This document shows positions 35,801-41,963 of a stretch of DNA of 64,000 nucleotides, piece by piece. A program made the translations under genes and the position numbers. Positions within the stretch are counted from its first letter, which is position 1. The number at the start of each line of letters is the position of its first letter. The notes beneath the pieces are model-generated. The model saw nothing but the letters and a program-made list of their open reading frames with translations, ran no database searches and was not told the DNA's origin. The DNA comes from Siphonodentalium dalli (Eukaryota; Mollusca; Scaphopoda; Gadilida; Siphonodentaliidae): NCBI GenBank assembly GCA_032622095.1, contig CP136061.1, forward strand, positions 96,905,345 to 96,969,344. The letters are read 5' to 3'.

Positions 35801-37914
35801 GCGAATGTACTAACTGTCAATTTTCGAAAAAGCGACGTAGCTGGTTTGTTTATATAGCAACGAGCTAGTAACGGAAGTCAGTAGACCGGGCGCCAACTCT
35901 ATAATCTACTCCGTAACGTCGCCGGCATGTACTGCGTAAGGGTGACGTCATGGAGTGAAACGGAACATTGAGCGGGGCTGGATTTGGCATGGTCGAGATT
36001 AGGAATTCAGCTAACGGCAATATTGGCGCGTAGGAATATCTAACATTGAAGCGGTGAACCGGACTATACATTGCGACAGGTTATTGAATGAATAACCCCC
36101 CGCAAATATGTGGTGTTTCCGGGGGTATATTGGCCTAAGTGCATTAGAATTATTGTTATTAATGCTTCATTTCAGACAATTACGTCTTATAAGAAAATAC
36201 ATGAACACTATGCCAAATATACAATCACAGAATGTGGCATATTCGGCACAAAATAAATCCCGGTAGTCATGTATCAATCAGCATGGGAGTTACGTGTACA
36301 TTAACCCTTTCGTGTAGGGAGCTGTGCTTGTGTAGCATTGAAGACCCTGTACCAGTGCATTCTCTTATACACGCGAGTCTCCCATATGGAGCCTCGCATA
36401 TATATAAGAGTATGCATTGGCTTAAAGTTCAAGATAATTATTGTTAGGCCAATGCAATCTCTTATATAGGCGAGGCTCCCTGTGTGAGATTCGCATATAT
36501 ACGAGATTGCATTGGCACAGTGTATTCGCAAACTGTCAGGAAGCTCCATTCGTGGAAGGGTTAAAACATTCCAGTCCATATACACAAGCTGAATATTGAA
36601 TATCAGAATTTTTTTTTATATCTCTTTATTATTTATTTATTACAATTATATACTGCTTGGATAATTAATTTTTTTTGTATGTAAATTTTTTGTGATATCT
36701 CAGGTCGGAACTTGGATCAACGGAAGGCTGATATTTAAAAAAAAAATTGTTGTTGTAAATTTGTTGTCGTATTTCAGGTCGGAACTTGGATCAATGGAAG
36801 GATGAATCTGGACAAAACTGCGATGCGAACGTACACGGATAACACGAACGAGGTGAGAAGTCTCCGTACGTTCATATGCTACAACGATTGTCAATGTCTC
36901 AACCAACGAACGGAAGTCACAAATCCTGAAGTAACAACACCGCAACCCATTTCCAATGAAACCGATTTCGTTTACTGGAAATCGTCTGGAGAATTCCGTG
37001 GTGCGGATGCGATTTGGGTCGCCGTTGTTCTCGCTATAGCTTGCGTCGGCGCATTCGTTACCTTGATTCTGTTCTGCTATATCATATACAAACTTATAGC
37101 CGGAGCGGTCGTTAAGCGCCATGTTGGAATGGGTTTGATCCTCCTGGTTTCAGTTATGTTTCTATATTTAGCAGTCATTCCGTTCGCATTCACTCCGAGT
37201 CGAGTGGTATGCGGATTGCAGCAGCTGGGACCTCAGGTTTGCTACGCGTTCTGTTTCGGCTGCCTCCTGGTTAAAGTCATGGCACTCCGGGATTACAAAC
37301 TAGTCGGTCTTGGAGGCGAGGTGTCATTAGTAAACCAATTTCTCACAATAGCGTTCATTATCGGCATTCAGGTCGCTATCAGTGTTCAATGGTGGTTGTC
37401 ACAAGAAAAACTTATCCACGTTGTTCAATTAGAAACAGGCGTGGAATACGCATGCGTGTTATATAAAGAGACATTCGTGAAATACCATGGTTATCTCATG
37501 GGTTTACTGTTGCTGTGTTTAATATATTCGTTCGCCGTGAGGAAGGAAAGCAAGGACACTGGCGACGCTAAGCACATCATTGTAGCGTTATGTTTCTCCA
37601 TCGTCATTCTTGTCGCCTGGATTGTTGTTATGATGGTCCTGGACAGTGATTTCGCGGAGCCGGCCATCACTGTGGGAATGCTGGCCACCGCTACAGTGTT
37701 CCTGCTTATTCTATTTGTTCCTAAGATCCACATGCTTGCCAGTATGAAGTACGACATCGGAGGACACGATAGCGGCGCTGGATACTCCGCAAACTCTGAC
37801 TTCCTTTATGGAAGACCTTATTCTATTCCCGGTACGATGAAAAGCACGGTGAAGTCCAGGCCGCTAGGTGGCAGCAACGGCGGCTATAAGTTTGACGATA
37901 ACTTCAGTTACTGA
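6383..37914 (+). CDS. class C GPCR with two tandem Venus-flytrap domains (six coding exons)
   Basis: Joined exons 6383-6641, 10079-10171, 29373-29530, 30308-30850, 31733-33103 and 36778-37914 give 3561 nt, or 1186 aa. All introns are GT-AG with matching phases (1,1,0,0,0). Order: signal peptide (about 1-24); VFT1 (about 40-355); Cys motif (374, 378, 381, 384); VFT2 (about 399-815, with GDLVIMGLFPV as in mGluRs); short Cys motif (842, 846, 848); seven helices (about 886-1128); 58-residue cytoplasmic tail rich in Gly, Ser and Tyr. The class C disulphide pair is present (C953 before TM3, C1034 in the second extracellular loop), as is FVPKI at the end of TM7. Class C receptors bind amino-acid-like ligands through the VFT and signal through G proteins at the plasma membrane. 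The ligand here cannot be told. The usual nine-Cys domain is absent. It could be an orphan mGluR-like or bride-of-sevenless-like lineage. Many N-x-S/T sites fit an extracellular ectodomain. Confidence 0.88.
6642..8574 (+). other. receptor intron 1, left part
   Basis: Intronic. It holds short oligo-G/C-bearing repeats (6730-6870, and 7720-7880 with a 14-C run at 7820-7833) resembling 27055-27250 and 27760-27815, and a 16-C run at 8224-8239. Nothing coding was recognised. ORFs around 7533-8254 are low-complexity or chance. Confidence 0.55.
8575..8793. mobile_element. TTAA-type hairpin MITE, right end lost
   Basis: Left end TTAACCC at 8575 followed by TGTATGGAGCTT and TTTGCGAA, as in the right end (reverse complement) of the element at 36301-36564. 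It contains two hairpin modules in series (8626-8694 and about 8723-8791). No GGGTTAA follows, so the right end is missing. Confidence 0.6.
9475..9923. mobile_element. long-TIR MITE with hairpin modules at both inner ends
   Basis: Left end GTGACCCGCCATATCAAATC and its exact inverse at the right end (GGCGGGTCAC ends at 9923). The inverted arms run about 110 bp and include a hairpin module on each side (about 9519-9587 and 9804-9873). AAAT flanks both sides (9471-9474, 9924-9927), a possible 4-bp target duplication. Its outer ends differ from the TTAA elements that carry the same module. Confidence 0.75.
10079..10171 (+). CDS. receptor exon 2: short VFT1 exon
   Basis: A 93-nt exon between TTTTGTCAG (acceptor, AG 10077-10078) and AAAG|GTAACA (donor at 10172). 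Read in phase 1 from exon 1 it gives GFDVYDSCGSYSRTRDLL and then RKLTTCSASTTIK. This matches the class C pattern 'GY-D-I-Y-D-T/S-C' that follows the first helix of a VFT. The remainder (G) joins exon 3 in phase 1. Omitting it would leave VFT1 without this conserved strand. The overlapping ORF at 9977-10207 is in another frame and is not coding. Confidence 0.85.
10338..10608. repeat. 16-bp minisatellite, left block
   Basis: Tandem 16-bp units alternating CCGAAGACCCGATTCT and CCGACGGCCCATAACT types. The reverse-complement array lies at 11308-11554. The repetitive ORF on the minus strand (10284-10493) is an artefact. Confidence 0.9.
10629..11302. mobile_element. hAT-like composite MITE between inverted minisatellites
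   Basis: Inverted ends of about 33 bp (AATAGTGTACAGTCCAGTGG at left, its inverse near 11266-11290). Two smaller units with CAGTGG...CCACTG ends lie inside (10654-10844 and 10996-11271). CAGTGGCGGAGCCAGG is a hAT-style end. No clean 8-bp duplication was seen, and no transposase. Confidence 0.6.
11308..11554. repeat. 16-bp minisatellite, right (inverted) block
   Basis: Units of the CTTCGGAGAATCGGAC and TTCGGAGTTATGGG type, the reverse complement of the 10338-10608 array. The overlapping Gly/Arg/Ser ORFs on both strands are translations of the repeat. Confidence 0.9.
11555..12230 (+). other. receptor intron 2, unassigned stretch
   Basis: No ORF, RNA gene or clear repeat. It contains a short imperfect CACGTGACGCACGTG cluster near 11783-11810 (E-box-like cores) whose meaning is unknown. 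Confidence 0.35.
12231..14033 (+). mobile_element. pearl/HINE-like element with about ten 154/165-bp tandem units
   Basis: It starts with a hairpin (AGCTCAACTTTACTTTG... GTTTGAGCT, 12232-12261) and ends with AGTTGAGCTACAGTGTCATT and GACACTTTCAT. Between them a unit beginning AGCACGGGCTACAGGTCGTA recurs about ten times (near 12342, 12495, 12659, 12825, 12979, 13144, 13298, 13452, 13617, 13781) with spacings of about 154 or 165 bp. A second copy is inverted at 50742-51976. Bivalve pearl elements and Helentron-associated elements carry such central repeats, so the class is an inference. Confidence 0.7.
14034..14400 (+). other. receptor intron 2, unassigned stretch
   Basis: Nothing recognised except AT-rich sequence. 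Confidence 0.35.
14401..14649. mobile_element. foldback element with an internal direct duplication
   Basis: The right arm (about 14550-14649) is the reverse complement of the left arm with few mismatches; outer ends are TGCTCTAATTAATCGAC and its inverse. The left arm carries a 50-bp direct duplication (14447-14496 and 14497-14546, sharing CAGGATTTAGTCGGAAATAT), so it is longer than the right. Confidence 0.8.
15050..15580. mobile_element. MITE family 'GATAATCC', copy 1
   Basis: Ends TTAAAGATGGATTATCTCTT and its imperfect inverse ending AATCCACCATTAA. A full reverse-complement copy lies at 56191-56718. Both have TTAA at their edges. No coding capacity. Confidence 0.8.
15885..16232. mobile_element. 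diverged MITE related to 43938-44269
   Basis: Shares the motif TCAAATTCATTCATTTGTTGC (one or two mismatches) and the end CATCTCCCTTTAA with the element at 43938-44269. It is strongly diverged. Confidence 0.45.
16233..16747 (+). other. receptor intron 2, unassigned stretch
   Basis: Several overlapping short ORFs on both strands (16258-16782) match nothing recognised. It borders the minisatellite. Confidence 0.3.
16748..20957. repeat. 4.2-kb minisatellite of 17-bp units with higher-order repeats
   Basis: The basic unit is GAGTATGTTACTGTCAT (17 bp), with insertions such as GAGTAT and GAGTAAGAGTAG. A variant GTTACTGTTGTGTGTGTGTT occurs seven times (near 18313, 18473, 18985, 19145, 19425, 19585, 19723). 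The first two and the next two are both 160 bp apart and are offset by 672 bp, showing a higher-order unit. Central runs (about 17983-18190 and 18700-18870) are nearly perfect, while the edges are degenerate. A stop codon falls in every frame. Confidence 0.95.
20958..21650 (+). other. receptor intron 2, unassigned stretch
   Basis: No gene or clear repeat seen. The 69-codon minus ORF at 21358-21567 is unsupported. Confidence 0.3.
21652..21955. repeat. 173-bp tandem duplication
   Basis: A block at 21652-21785 (ACGAGACATACATAATTTAT onward) is repeated with few changes at 21825-21955. Both copies contain CAAAGATGACTCAGTG. Confidence 0.8.
21965..23340. repeat. decayed relatives of the pearl/HINE-like repeat
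   Basis: 21965-22250 and 22720-23340 share with 12231-14033 the general unit plan (a GCCAGCGGCCAT-type box, a 'CATCTAGATGGGAGC'-type box) and the tail ATTGCTCCATTGACTGTAAC followed by GTGTCACTGAAACTTT. They are strongly diverged. The 120- and 82-codon ORFs at 22537-22899 lie in this material. Confidence 0.5.
23505..23890 (-). mobile_element. Helitron-like fragment
   Basis: Diverged copy of the terminus and repeat units of 28629-29262. It begins near AGCTGGTGGACCCTACTTCG and contains two or three units with TTGACCTTGAATTGACC-type text. The CTAG end has decayed to CTAC. Confidence 0.55.
24306..24812. mobile_element. MITE with imperfect TIRs of about 45-75 bp
   Basis: Left end AGAGATCTTTCGCATTTTGA and inverted right end TTCATTATACGAAAGATCTC. 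The inverted match extends through ATTATTACGAATAG and into a CGACAAC box. No coding capacity; the 71-codon ORF at 24354 is a by-product. Confidence 0.7.
24924..25247 (+). mobile_element. small Helitron-like non-autonomous element
   Basis: Begins A|TCTATATATAAAAT at 24924 and ends with a short hairpin (GGCTCCCGAAGGGATC) followed by CAGCTAG|T (CTAG 25244-25247). This fits the Helitron rules of 5' TC, 3' hairpin plus CTRR, and insertion between A and T. 324 bp, no coding capacity. Confidence 0.6.
25248..25590 (+). other. receptor intron 2, unassigned stretch
   Basis: Nothing recognised except a short ACATCTACAT microrepeat near 25486-25506. Confidence 0.3.
25591..25970. mobile_element. MITE family 'CGATTAGATAGCG', copy 1
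   Basis: Inverted ends built from CGATTAGATAGCGA and AATCGCTATCTAGTCG. The copy at 34397-34737 is in reverse orientation. A perfect inner dyad (GATAACTCTATATAGATAGAGTTATC) lies near 25728-25753. Confidence 0.7.
26490..26957 (-). CDS. 155-codon ORF of unknown status
   Basis: Longest open frame in the window that belongs to neither recognised gene nor an obvious repeat. The product is hydrophobic and aromatic-rich, with no recognised domain, Cys/His pattern or signal peptide. It lies inside receptor intron 2 on the opposite strand. An open frame of this length can arise by chance in 64 kb. No promoter, splice sites or repeat relation support it. Confidence 0.15.
   Translation of the reverse strand: MSLGNVFRNIGEVPNSILYDFSDFVINFALPHLQSWIFSRVIISMIIAIPVHKRTCNLELELPLIVKYVIEEQVLIKKYTSALFVRVIQFPVRIGSYQIVWYMDYLHENTCQVRFWVMCTHFTGVMVLVDLDFPDYFTSVCENFIDLEFTDYSGV
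26958..28184 (+). other. receptor intron 2, oligo-C/G-bearing repeats
   Basis: 26975-27250 and 27760-27815 share phrases such as TTTTTGTCCGACCCCC and GTCGGAAAA next to G13 (27056-27068) and C17 (27796-27812) tracts, related to 6730-6870. No gene. Confidence 0.45.
28185..28500. repeat. dispersed repeat, inverted relative of 52305-52715
   Basis: Shares TTTTGAATTGTTCCCGGTAT, TCTACGAGCA, GGAAAATGG and GAGCCATATCCGTTTA-type blocks in the same order, reverse-complemented, with 52305-52715. Class unknown. Confidence 0.65.
28629..29262 (-). mobile_element. Helitron-like non-autonomous element with tandem units
   Basis: Read on the minus strand it starts A|TCTACTATATATTTGGG and ends with the hairpin CCCGGACGAAGTCGGG, then TCCACCAGCTAG|T. 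This is the Helitron pattern with an A|T target. Inside are about four to five units of about 115-125 bp containing TTGACCTTGAATTGACC and GGTCACGATTTGA. No Rep/helicase. Confidence 0.7.
29373..29530 (+). CDS. receptor exon 3: VFT1 hinge-proximal segment
   Basis: Acceptor TGTTTCAG before 29373 and donor CAG|GTTCGT at 29531. It encodes residues 118-170, including VTYTTRSELVTLVHGFA and SHNIPLVTL. This is the strand and helix after the ligand-contacting loop in VFT folds (compare '..SS..VA.LL..F.IPQVSY'). Confidence 0.88.
29531..30307 (+). other. receptor intron 3
   Basis: Contains a purine (GA/GT) simple repeat at about 29818-29905 that produces a Ser/Leu/His ORF on the minus strand. Otherwise nothing was recognised. 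Confidence 0.6.
30308..30850 (+). CDS. receptor exon 4: second lobe of VFT1
   Basis: Phase 0-0 exon, 181 codons (residues 171-351), acceptor TTTTAG and donor AAG|GTGAGC. AAIALVVNMTWDYYTIYHLD matches the 'VQAIVDLLKHFGWxYVSxVHxD' core. GGVLVFATG and DVPAIIVVGQP are the following two beta strands. The C-terminal part is shorter than in a typical VFT, so VFT1 is about 315 residues against about 415 for VFT2. Confidence 0.9.
30851..31732 (+). other. receptor intron 4
   Basis: Contains a small imperfect inverted pair, GGGGATGTCAAATTTG (near 31388) and GAAGTTTGACATCCCC (near 31446). No further exon is needed, since exon 4 runs in phase 0 directly into the last VFT1 strand in exon 5. Confidence 0.55.
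31733..33103 (+). CDS. receptor exon 5: end of VFT1, Cys linker and most of VFT2
   Basis: Phase 0-0 exon, 457 codons (residues 352-808), acceptor TTTTTCAG and donor AAG|GTATGT. It opens with IGSYNSTLEFN, the terminal VFT strand, then the Cys cluster C-x3-C-x2-C-x2-C. VFT2 follows as one uninterrupted unit: GDLVIMGLFPVR, LFPDITIGHSIMDTC, KVVGYVTQDSQGVTAAV, a Ser-rich loop SSSSS and FLKQMQWMDLTIITSEQ. The late helix VVRTVDVLLHGLHEIYKASC resembles the mGluR 'AVYAxAHALHxM..C' helix. Only the very last VFT2 strand is in exon 6. Confidence 0.93.
33140..33720. repeat. diverged tandem repeat of about 125 bp in intron 5
   Basis: Units begin with GCACCAGATAAATTGTCATC-type text near 33145, 33298, 33426, 33548 and 33672. 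Each has a downstream GGTTCACATAAAGTATTG-type box. Strongly diverged. Confidence 0.65.
34010..34347 (-). mobile_element. MITE family 'GGCACGGGCGG', copy 1 (short)
   Basis: Reverse-complement relative of 41964-42493 and 50189-50660, ending in AACGCCGCCCGTGCCT followed by TTTAA. Shared internal motif: CCATATCCGGATCTAAACAA. The interior is shortened and the left end is decayed. Confidence 0.7.
34397..34737. mobile_element. MITE family 'CGATTAGATAGCG', copy 2
   Basis: Reverse-orientation copy of 25591-25970, sharing CGTGAACCCCGATTAAGTA and TATCACCCTTCCGATTAACT. Confidence 0.7.
34738..35167 (+). other. receptor intron 5, unassigned stretch
   Basis: Contains two similar T-rich segments (around 34844-34862 and 34882-34902, both followed by AAATATGTGCA). 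No gene. Confidence 0.35.
35168..35335. mobile_element. near-perfect palindromic element
   Basis: GGGGATAACAGTGTGGTG at 35168 and its exact inverse ending at 35335. Arms are about 80 bp with only a few mismatches, around a short centre near 35252 (GACGGCGGAGCCGG). No target duplication was identified. Confidence 0.85.
35336..36300 (+). other. receptor intron 5, unassigned stretch
   Basis: ORFs of up to 90 codons (35596-35868) have no recognisable features or splice context. No repeat recognised. Confidence 0.3.
36301..36564. mobile_element. TTAA-bounded MITE with two hairpin modules
   Basis: TTAACCCTTTCGTGTAGGGA at the left and CGTGGAAGGGTTAA at the right (TTAA 36301-36304 and 36561-36564). 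Two hairpin modules (about 36350-36422 and 36447-36518) fill the interior. The inner flank AGCTCC/GGAGCT is inverted. It lies 214 bp before receptor exon 6. Confidence 0.8.
36684..36736 (+). repeat. duplicate of the exon 6 splice acceptor and first codons
   Basis: A segment of about 53 bp at 36684-36736 is repeated at 36758-36810 (period 74 bp). It includes a CAG acceptor (AG 36702-36703) and the text GTCGGAACTTGGATCAA. Splicing here would add 33 codons and meet TGA at 36803-36805. Confidence 0.8.
36778..37914 (+). CDS. receptor exon 6: last VFT2 strand, linker, seven-helix domain and tail
   Basis: Acceptor TATTTCAG before 36778, stop TGA at 37912-37914. Starts VGTWINGR (compare mGluR 'VGxW'), followed by CYNDCQC. 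Predicted helices by residue: TM1 886-912, TM2 about 924-945, TM3 about 961-978, TM4 about 993-1015, TM5 about 1046-1063, TM6 about 1073-1097, TM7 1106-1128. The whole membrane domain is in one exon, without introns. Confidence 0.93.
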   Translation, partial: VGTWINGRMNLDKTAMRTYTDNTNEVRSLRTFICYNDCQCLNQRTEVTNPEVTTPQPISNETDFVYWKSSGEFRGADAIWVAVVLAIACVGAFVTLILFCYIIYKLIAGAVVKRHVGMGLILLVSVMFLYLAVIPFAFTPSRVVCGLQQLGPQVCYAFCFGCLLVKVMALRDYKLVGLGGEVSLVNQFLTIAFIIGIQVAISVQWWLSQEKLIHVVQLETGVEYACVLYKETFVKYHGYLMGLLLLCLIYSFAVRKESKDTGDAKHIIVALCFSIVILVAWIVVMMVLDSDFAEPAITVGMLATATVFLLILFVPKIHMLASMKYDIGGHDSGAGYSANSDFLYGRPYSIPGTMKSTVKSRPLGGSNGGYKFDDNFSY

Positions 37915-38280
37915 TTTAAATATTGACCAAGCGAGTCCATTGCATACCCCCTCCTACGCGTTGATTTATTTTGGAATCCAGACTGCCAGTTACAACTATA
38001 TACAAAACATATACTTCAGCATCCGTTTCAAATGTTGTTTGTTTAACTTTATATTTGAGTAACACACAGTTCAAGCTCCATGCAGAGTTCAGTCCCATAC
38101 GCAGGACGTATCGCTGCCTGCACCTATACAATGTGAAGAAATGTCACATTTATTTATTTGAGACTTTTGTAGGTTACAATTCATTTTGCATTATTCTGAT
38201 AAACTGATCTCTCCATATTCATTTGAAAATTATCTAGATCAAGCCAGAATTAATTGTATATGACAAAACACTGCAATAAA
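37915..38280 (+). terminator. receptor 3' UTR with poly(A) signal
   Basis: AATAAA at 38275-38280, about 360 nt after the stop, is the first canonical signal I noticed downstream. The cleavage site is inferred. Confidence 0.6.
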
Positions 38281-39463
38281 AAATCTTAGATTTAATTAAG
38301 CAAATGCATATGCCGGCAGCGTTCAGACATACATGTAGCGTAGCGAGGGGACTGAACTCTGTTTTGCAGCTTGGGCACAGTTGAGTAAATGGATATCTGC
38401 AGGATGTACGTTACTGTCAGTGGTCTATATACATTGATTTTATATCATGTTTACACAAACACCTAACGTATTTGTGAGTGTTTGGGGAACTATATTCAGA
38501 TGATTTCTAAATTCTGAGGTAATCTAGTTGTTGTAACCAAAGAGATTGCCGTGTGTTATGGTGTATACCTGTTATGAACGGTGTTATATGCAGATTGTGT
38601 TATACTTTATGATGTATTAAAATGTATAAAACCACATATTGGAATACAATCACTAAATAAGTTTAATCACTAACTCGCGGTCATATTGAATCCACGAAAT
38701 ACCCCCTCTCTACTCCGAAACATTGCCTTTTCTGTTTGCAATGTTTTGGACAGAACGTGACTATAGAGCGAGATAAACGCTCTGCATTTCTACCATATCA
38801 GGAATAGATTGACAAGGAATGATTAAAGACATATTATGGACTTGTTCGAGTGCGATCAACTTATAAGTTAGAACTCAGGCGCTATGCCAACCTGGGGAAT
38901 GTACATGTATCATTCTACTAAGATCACCGAAAATTTCAAATGAATCGACCACACCAGTCCATAGAAAACATCGTATGAACTACGCTCAATTGTAAATATT
39001 TACCTCTCAATTCGGGACGCAACAATCGGCGAAAAACTAACGCAAACGATTTCGCGATCTAGAGTCATTGCATGTAATTAATATATAAGAATGACGGTGT
39101 GCTTTGTCAATTTGGATTACTATTCGTAAAAAATAACTACTTTGAGCATGATTATTCACCATATCTATTTGATCACCCTACTGGGGTGTTTCACATAACT
39201 TTAATTCGTGCTACTGAAAGAACGAGGCCTTGTTTTGGTCTTTGTGAGATCAGTATCATGTGCCAATAAGTATGTGTATTTCGACGGAAGCACACCTAGT
39301 GCCCCCCCCCCCAATTATAAAGCTACATGTTGATTTGGGGGTCTCAAAGTATACATATATATATAGTAATTTTCGATTGTGTCACATTGCGGCCCTGTTT
39401 CGATCAAAGTATGTCGATAAATGCGTGAAATAGTATTGTATGGACTTTATATGGCACAGAAAG
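38281..39463. other. intergenic spacer
   Basis: No gene recognised. A short C run near 39302 and scattered phrases (GCTCTGCATTTCTACCATAT) related to the 'GGCACGGGCGG' MITE family are all that can be seen. Confidence 0.35.
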
Positions 39464-39465
39464 TC

Positions 39466-40655
39466 TTACTCAATTTATAGAATTCAGAAAACTTGTATTT
39501 CAGCTTAGCACAATATAGAGCGTCCATTGTTAGTCTATTCCGGATATGGTATGAATAAAGAGTGCTCGTCTCACTTCTTTAAGAAAAACTTGAAACAAAA
39601 ATAAAACAGCTGGAGACGTGTTGTGAGCTTTTACGATTGACACGATACTTCGTGTATTTATCTACCTATAATGTCCTCGTTATAAAACAAGTGCAACGCT
39701 AAGCGTGGCGTATATACAATTATGCTCCCGACGTTCAGTTTAGAGAATGGGCAATACTAAAAAAAAAAATTCTAAATCCAAGCAGTCGGTATCCCTCCCC
39801 CTTAAACTTGGCTACCAAAGCACATTCAATTTTGTTACAATCTGAATATTTCATAAGAACACAAACAATTAAGATATTCAGAATCCAAACAAGGGTTGTA
39901 ACTCTGGTAAACATGAATGGATGAAATCCGTAGTATGTGGGTGTATCCTTACTCAATTTATAGAATTCAGAAAACTTGTATTTCTGCTTATAGCACAATA
40001 TAGAGCGTCCATTGTTAATCTATTCCGGATATGATATGAATAAAGAGTGCTCGTCTCACTTCTTTAAGAAAAACTTGAAATAAAAAATAAAACAGCTGGA
40101 GAAGTGTTGTGAGCTTTTATGATTGACACGATACTTCGTGTATTTATCTACCTATAATGTCCTCGTTATAAAACAAGTGCAACGCTAAGCGTGACATGTG
40201 TACCGCCACCAACAACAACAACATCAACAACAACAACTGAAAGACATAAAGAAGTCCATCAAAGTGGAAAAAAATAGATCACCATTCACCATTTCATGTT
40301 TAATGTATAACCATTAAATGTCCCATCCGAAATGTCCAAAGTGGGTTGTATGAGAGGGGTTCCAACCCTTCCAAATCCTCCAGGGTCCACTCCCAAATCC
40401 CAAATCCCGAGCATGGCATTATAAATGCCCCCGACGCTCAGTTTAGAGAGTGGGCAATACTAAATATTTGTATGGATGGATTTTATTTTATTTTTTCTAA
40501 ATCCAAGCAGTCGGTATCCTCCCCCATAAACTTGGCTACCAAAGCACATTAAATTTTGTAACATTCTGAACATTTCATAATGACACAAACAATTAAGATA
40601 TTCAGAATCCAAAGAAGGGTTGTAACTCTGGTAAACATGAATGGACGAAATCCGT
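39466..40655. repeat. segmental tandem duplication
   Basis: A block of about 243 bp at 39466-39708 is repeated at 39949-40193 (both with CAATTTATAGAATTCAGAAA and ACGATACTTCGTGTATTTAT). A second block at 39727-39930 is repeated at 40429-40655 (both with CAAGCAGTCGGTATC and ATTCAGAATCCAAA). A (CAA)n stretch at 40206-40238 separates them. Further pieces lie at 41704-41960 and 42494-42545. Confidence 0.85.
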
Positions 40656-41703
40656 AGGATGTGTGTCAGTCTGGAGTAAACTACATACCCACATATAAAA
40701 ATAGTGGGTCTGACGACCTTTCGTTCAGTTTTCATTTCCCAAACCCGGGATTCCTTGTAATCACCGCCAATCAAAACTTAGCTCCAAGAAATGTGTGCCC
40801 CAATAAAAAACTAGTAACATGTCACGTGCTCTCGGTGTGGAAATTCCGAAGGTGTGGCTAAATGTTGTTAAAATAGTATCCATGACGTCATGTTATACCG
40901 GAAGAGAAATTCACAAATCTACAAATAAAGTAGATTGTTGACGAGCGGTCGAAAGTTTAAAATCAAGAATCACCGGAATTTGGATTGCAGGCAACTGTAA
41001 TTAGGGTACAACTGGCCAATCTTTGGAGGTAATAATACGGCTGTGTAAGGTCGGGAGGGTTTCGGTGGGGTTGGTGTAGAATTGTGTTGCTCTTCGCTCG
41101 TTTTGGCTGCGGTGGTACTACTGCCGGTACTGGGGAACTGATAGATCGTTTTGTTATGTTATTTAACTTTTTTTTAGTTCTGTAGTTGTTTTAGCAGATA
41201 GTCCCGACATTCATGTATTTTTTATTCGTGGCCGTTGATTTGTGTTATTTTTTGACAACATGGGCGACAAATCGCCTGGCCAATCTAAAAAATAATTCGT
41301 TCCGAGTCCAAGAGATCCACATAAATTGACATTTTTTATAATTTCAAGAAGATCTGTGATAATCTGTCTTAGTTATTGTACATATTATTTTGGATCCCGG
41401 AAGCTAGCTGTTCCCTTTATTGTCAGTAAAACAACCGCCGAACGAAAAGTCACAAACCCTGCAACTATTCATTCCGATTCTTAGAATCGGCTTCACATGG
41501 TTGAAGCGGCCATGACGGCACTGGCACGTGACCATGTTTACGCCTGTCAATCACAACTAATTTCAGATTTATATTTAGTGCGGTGTGACGTAATTTGGGG
41601 GAAGCCCACCACCGTTCAGAAATGAAAAGTTGATGGGAATGCAATAGACTCAGTATCAGTATGAATCTGAGTGTATGTTTACATAGACTGGATGTGTGTG
41701 TAT
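40656..41703. other. intergenic spacer
   Basis: No gene or repeat family recognised. The 100-codon minus ORF at 41465-41767 overlaps the repeat copy and is not supported. Confidence 0.35.
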
Positions 41704-41963
41704 CATTACTCAATTTATAGAATTCAGAAAACTTGTGTTTCAGCTTATAGCACAATAAAACATCCATTGTTAGTCTATTCCGGATATGGTATGAATAAAG
41801 AGCGCTCAGTTTAGATAGTGGGCAATATTAAATAATTGTATGGATTAATTTTTGTTTAATTTTCTAAATCCAAGCAGTCGGTATCCTCCCCTTTAATCTC
41901 GGCTACCAAAGCACATTCAATTTTGTGACAATCTGAACATTTCATAATGACACAAACAATTAA

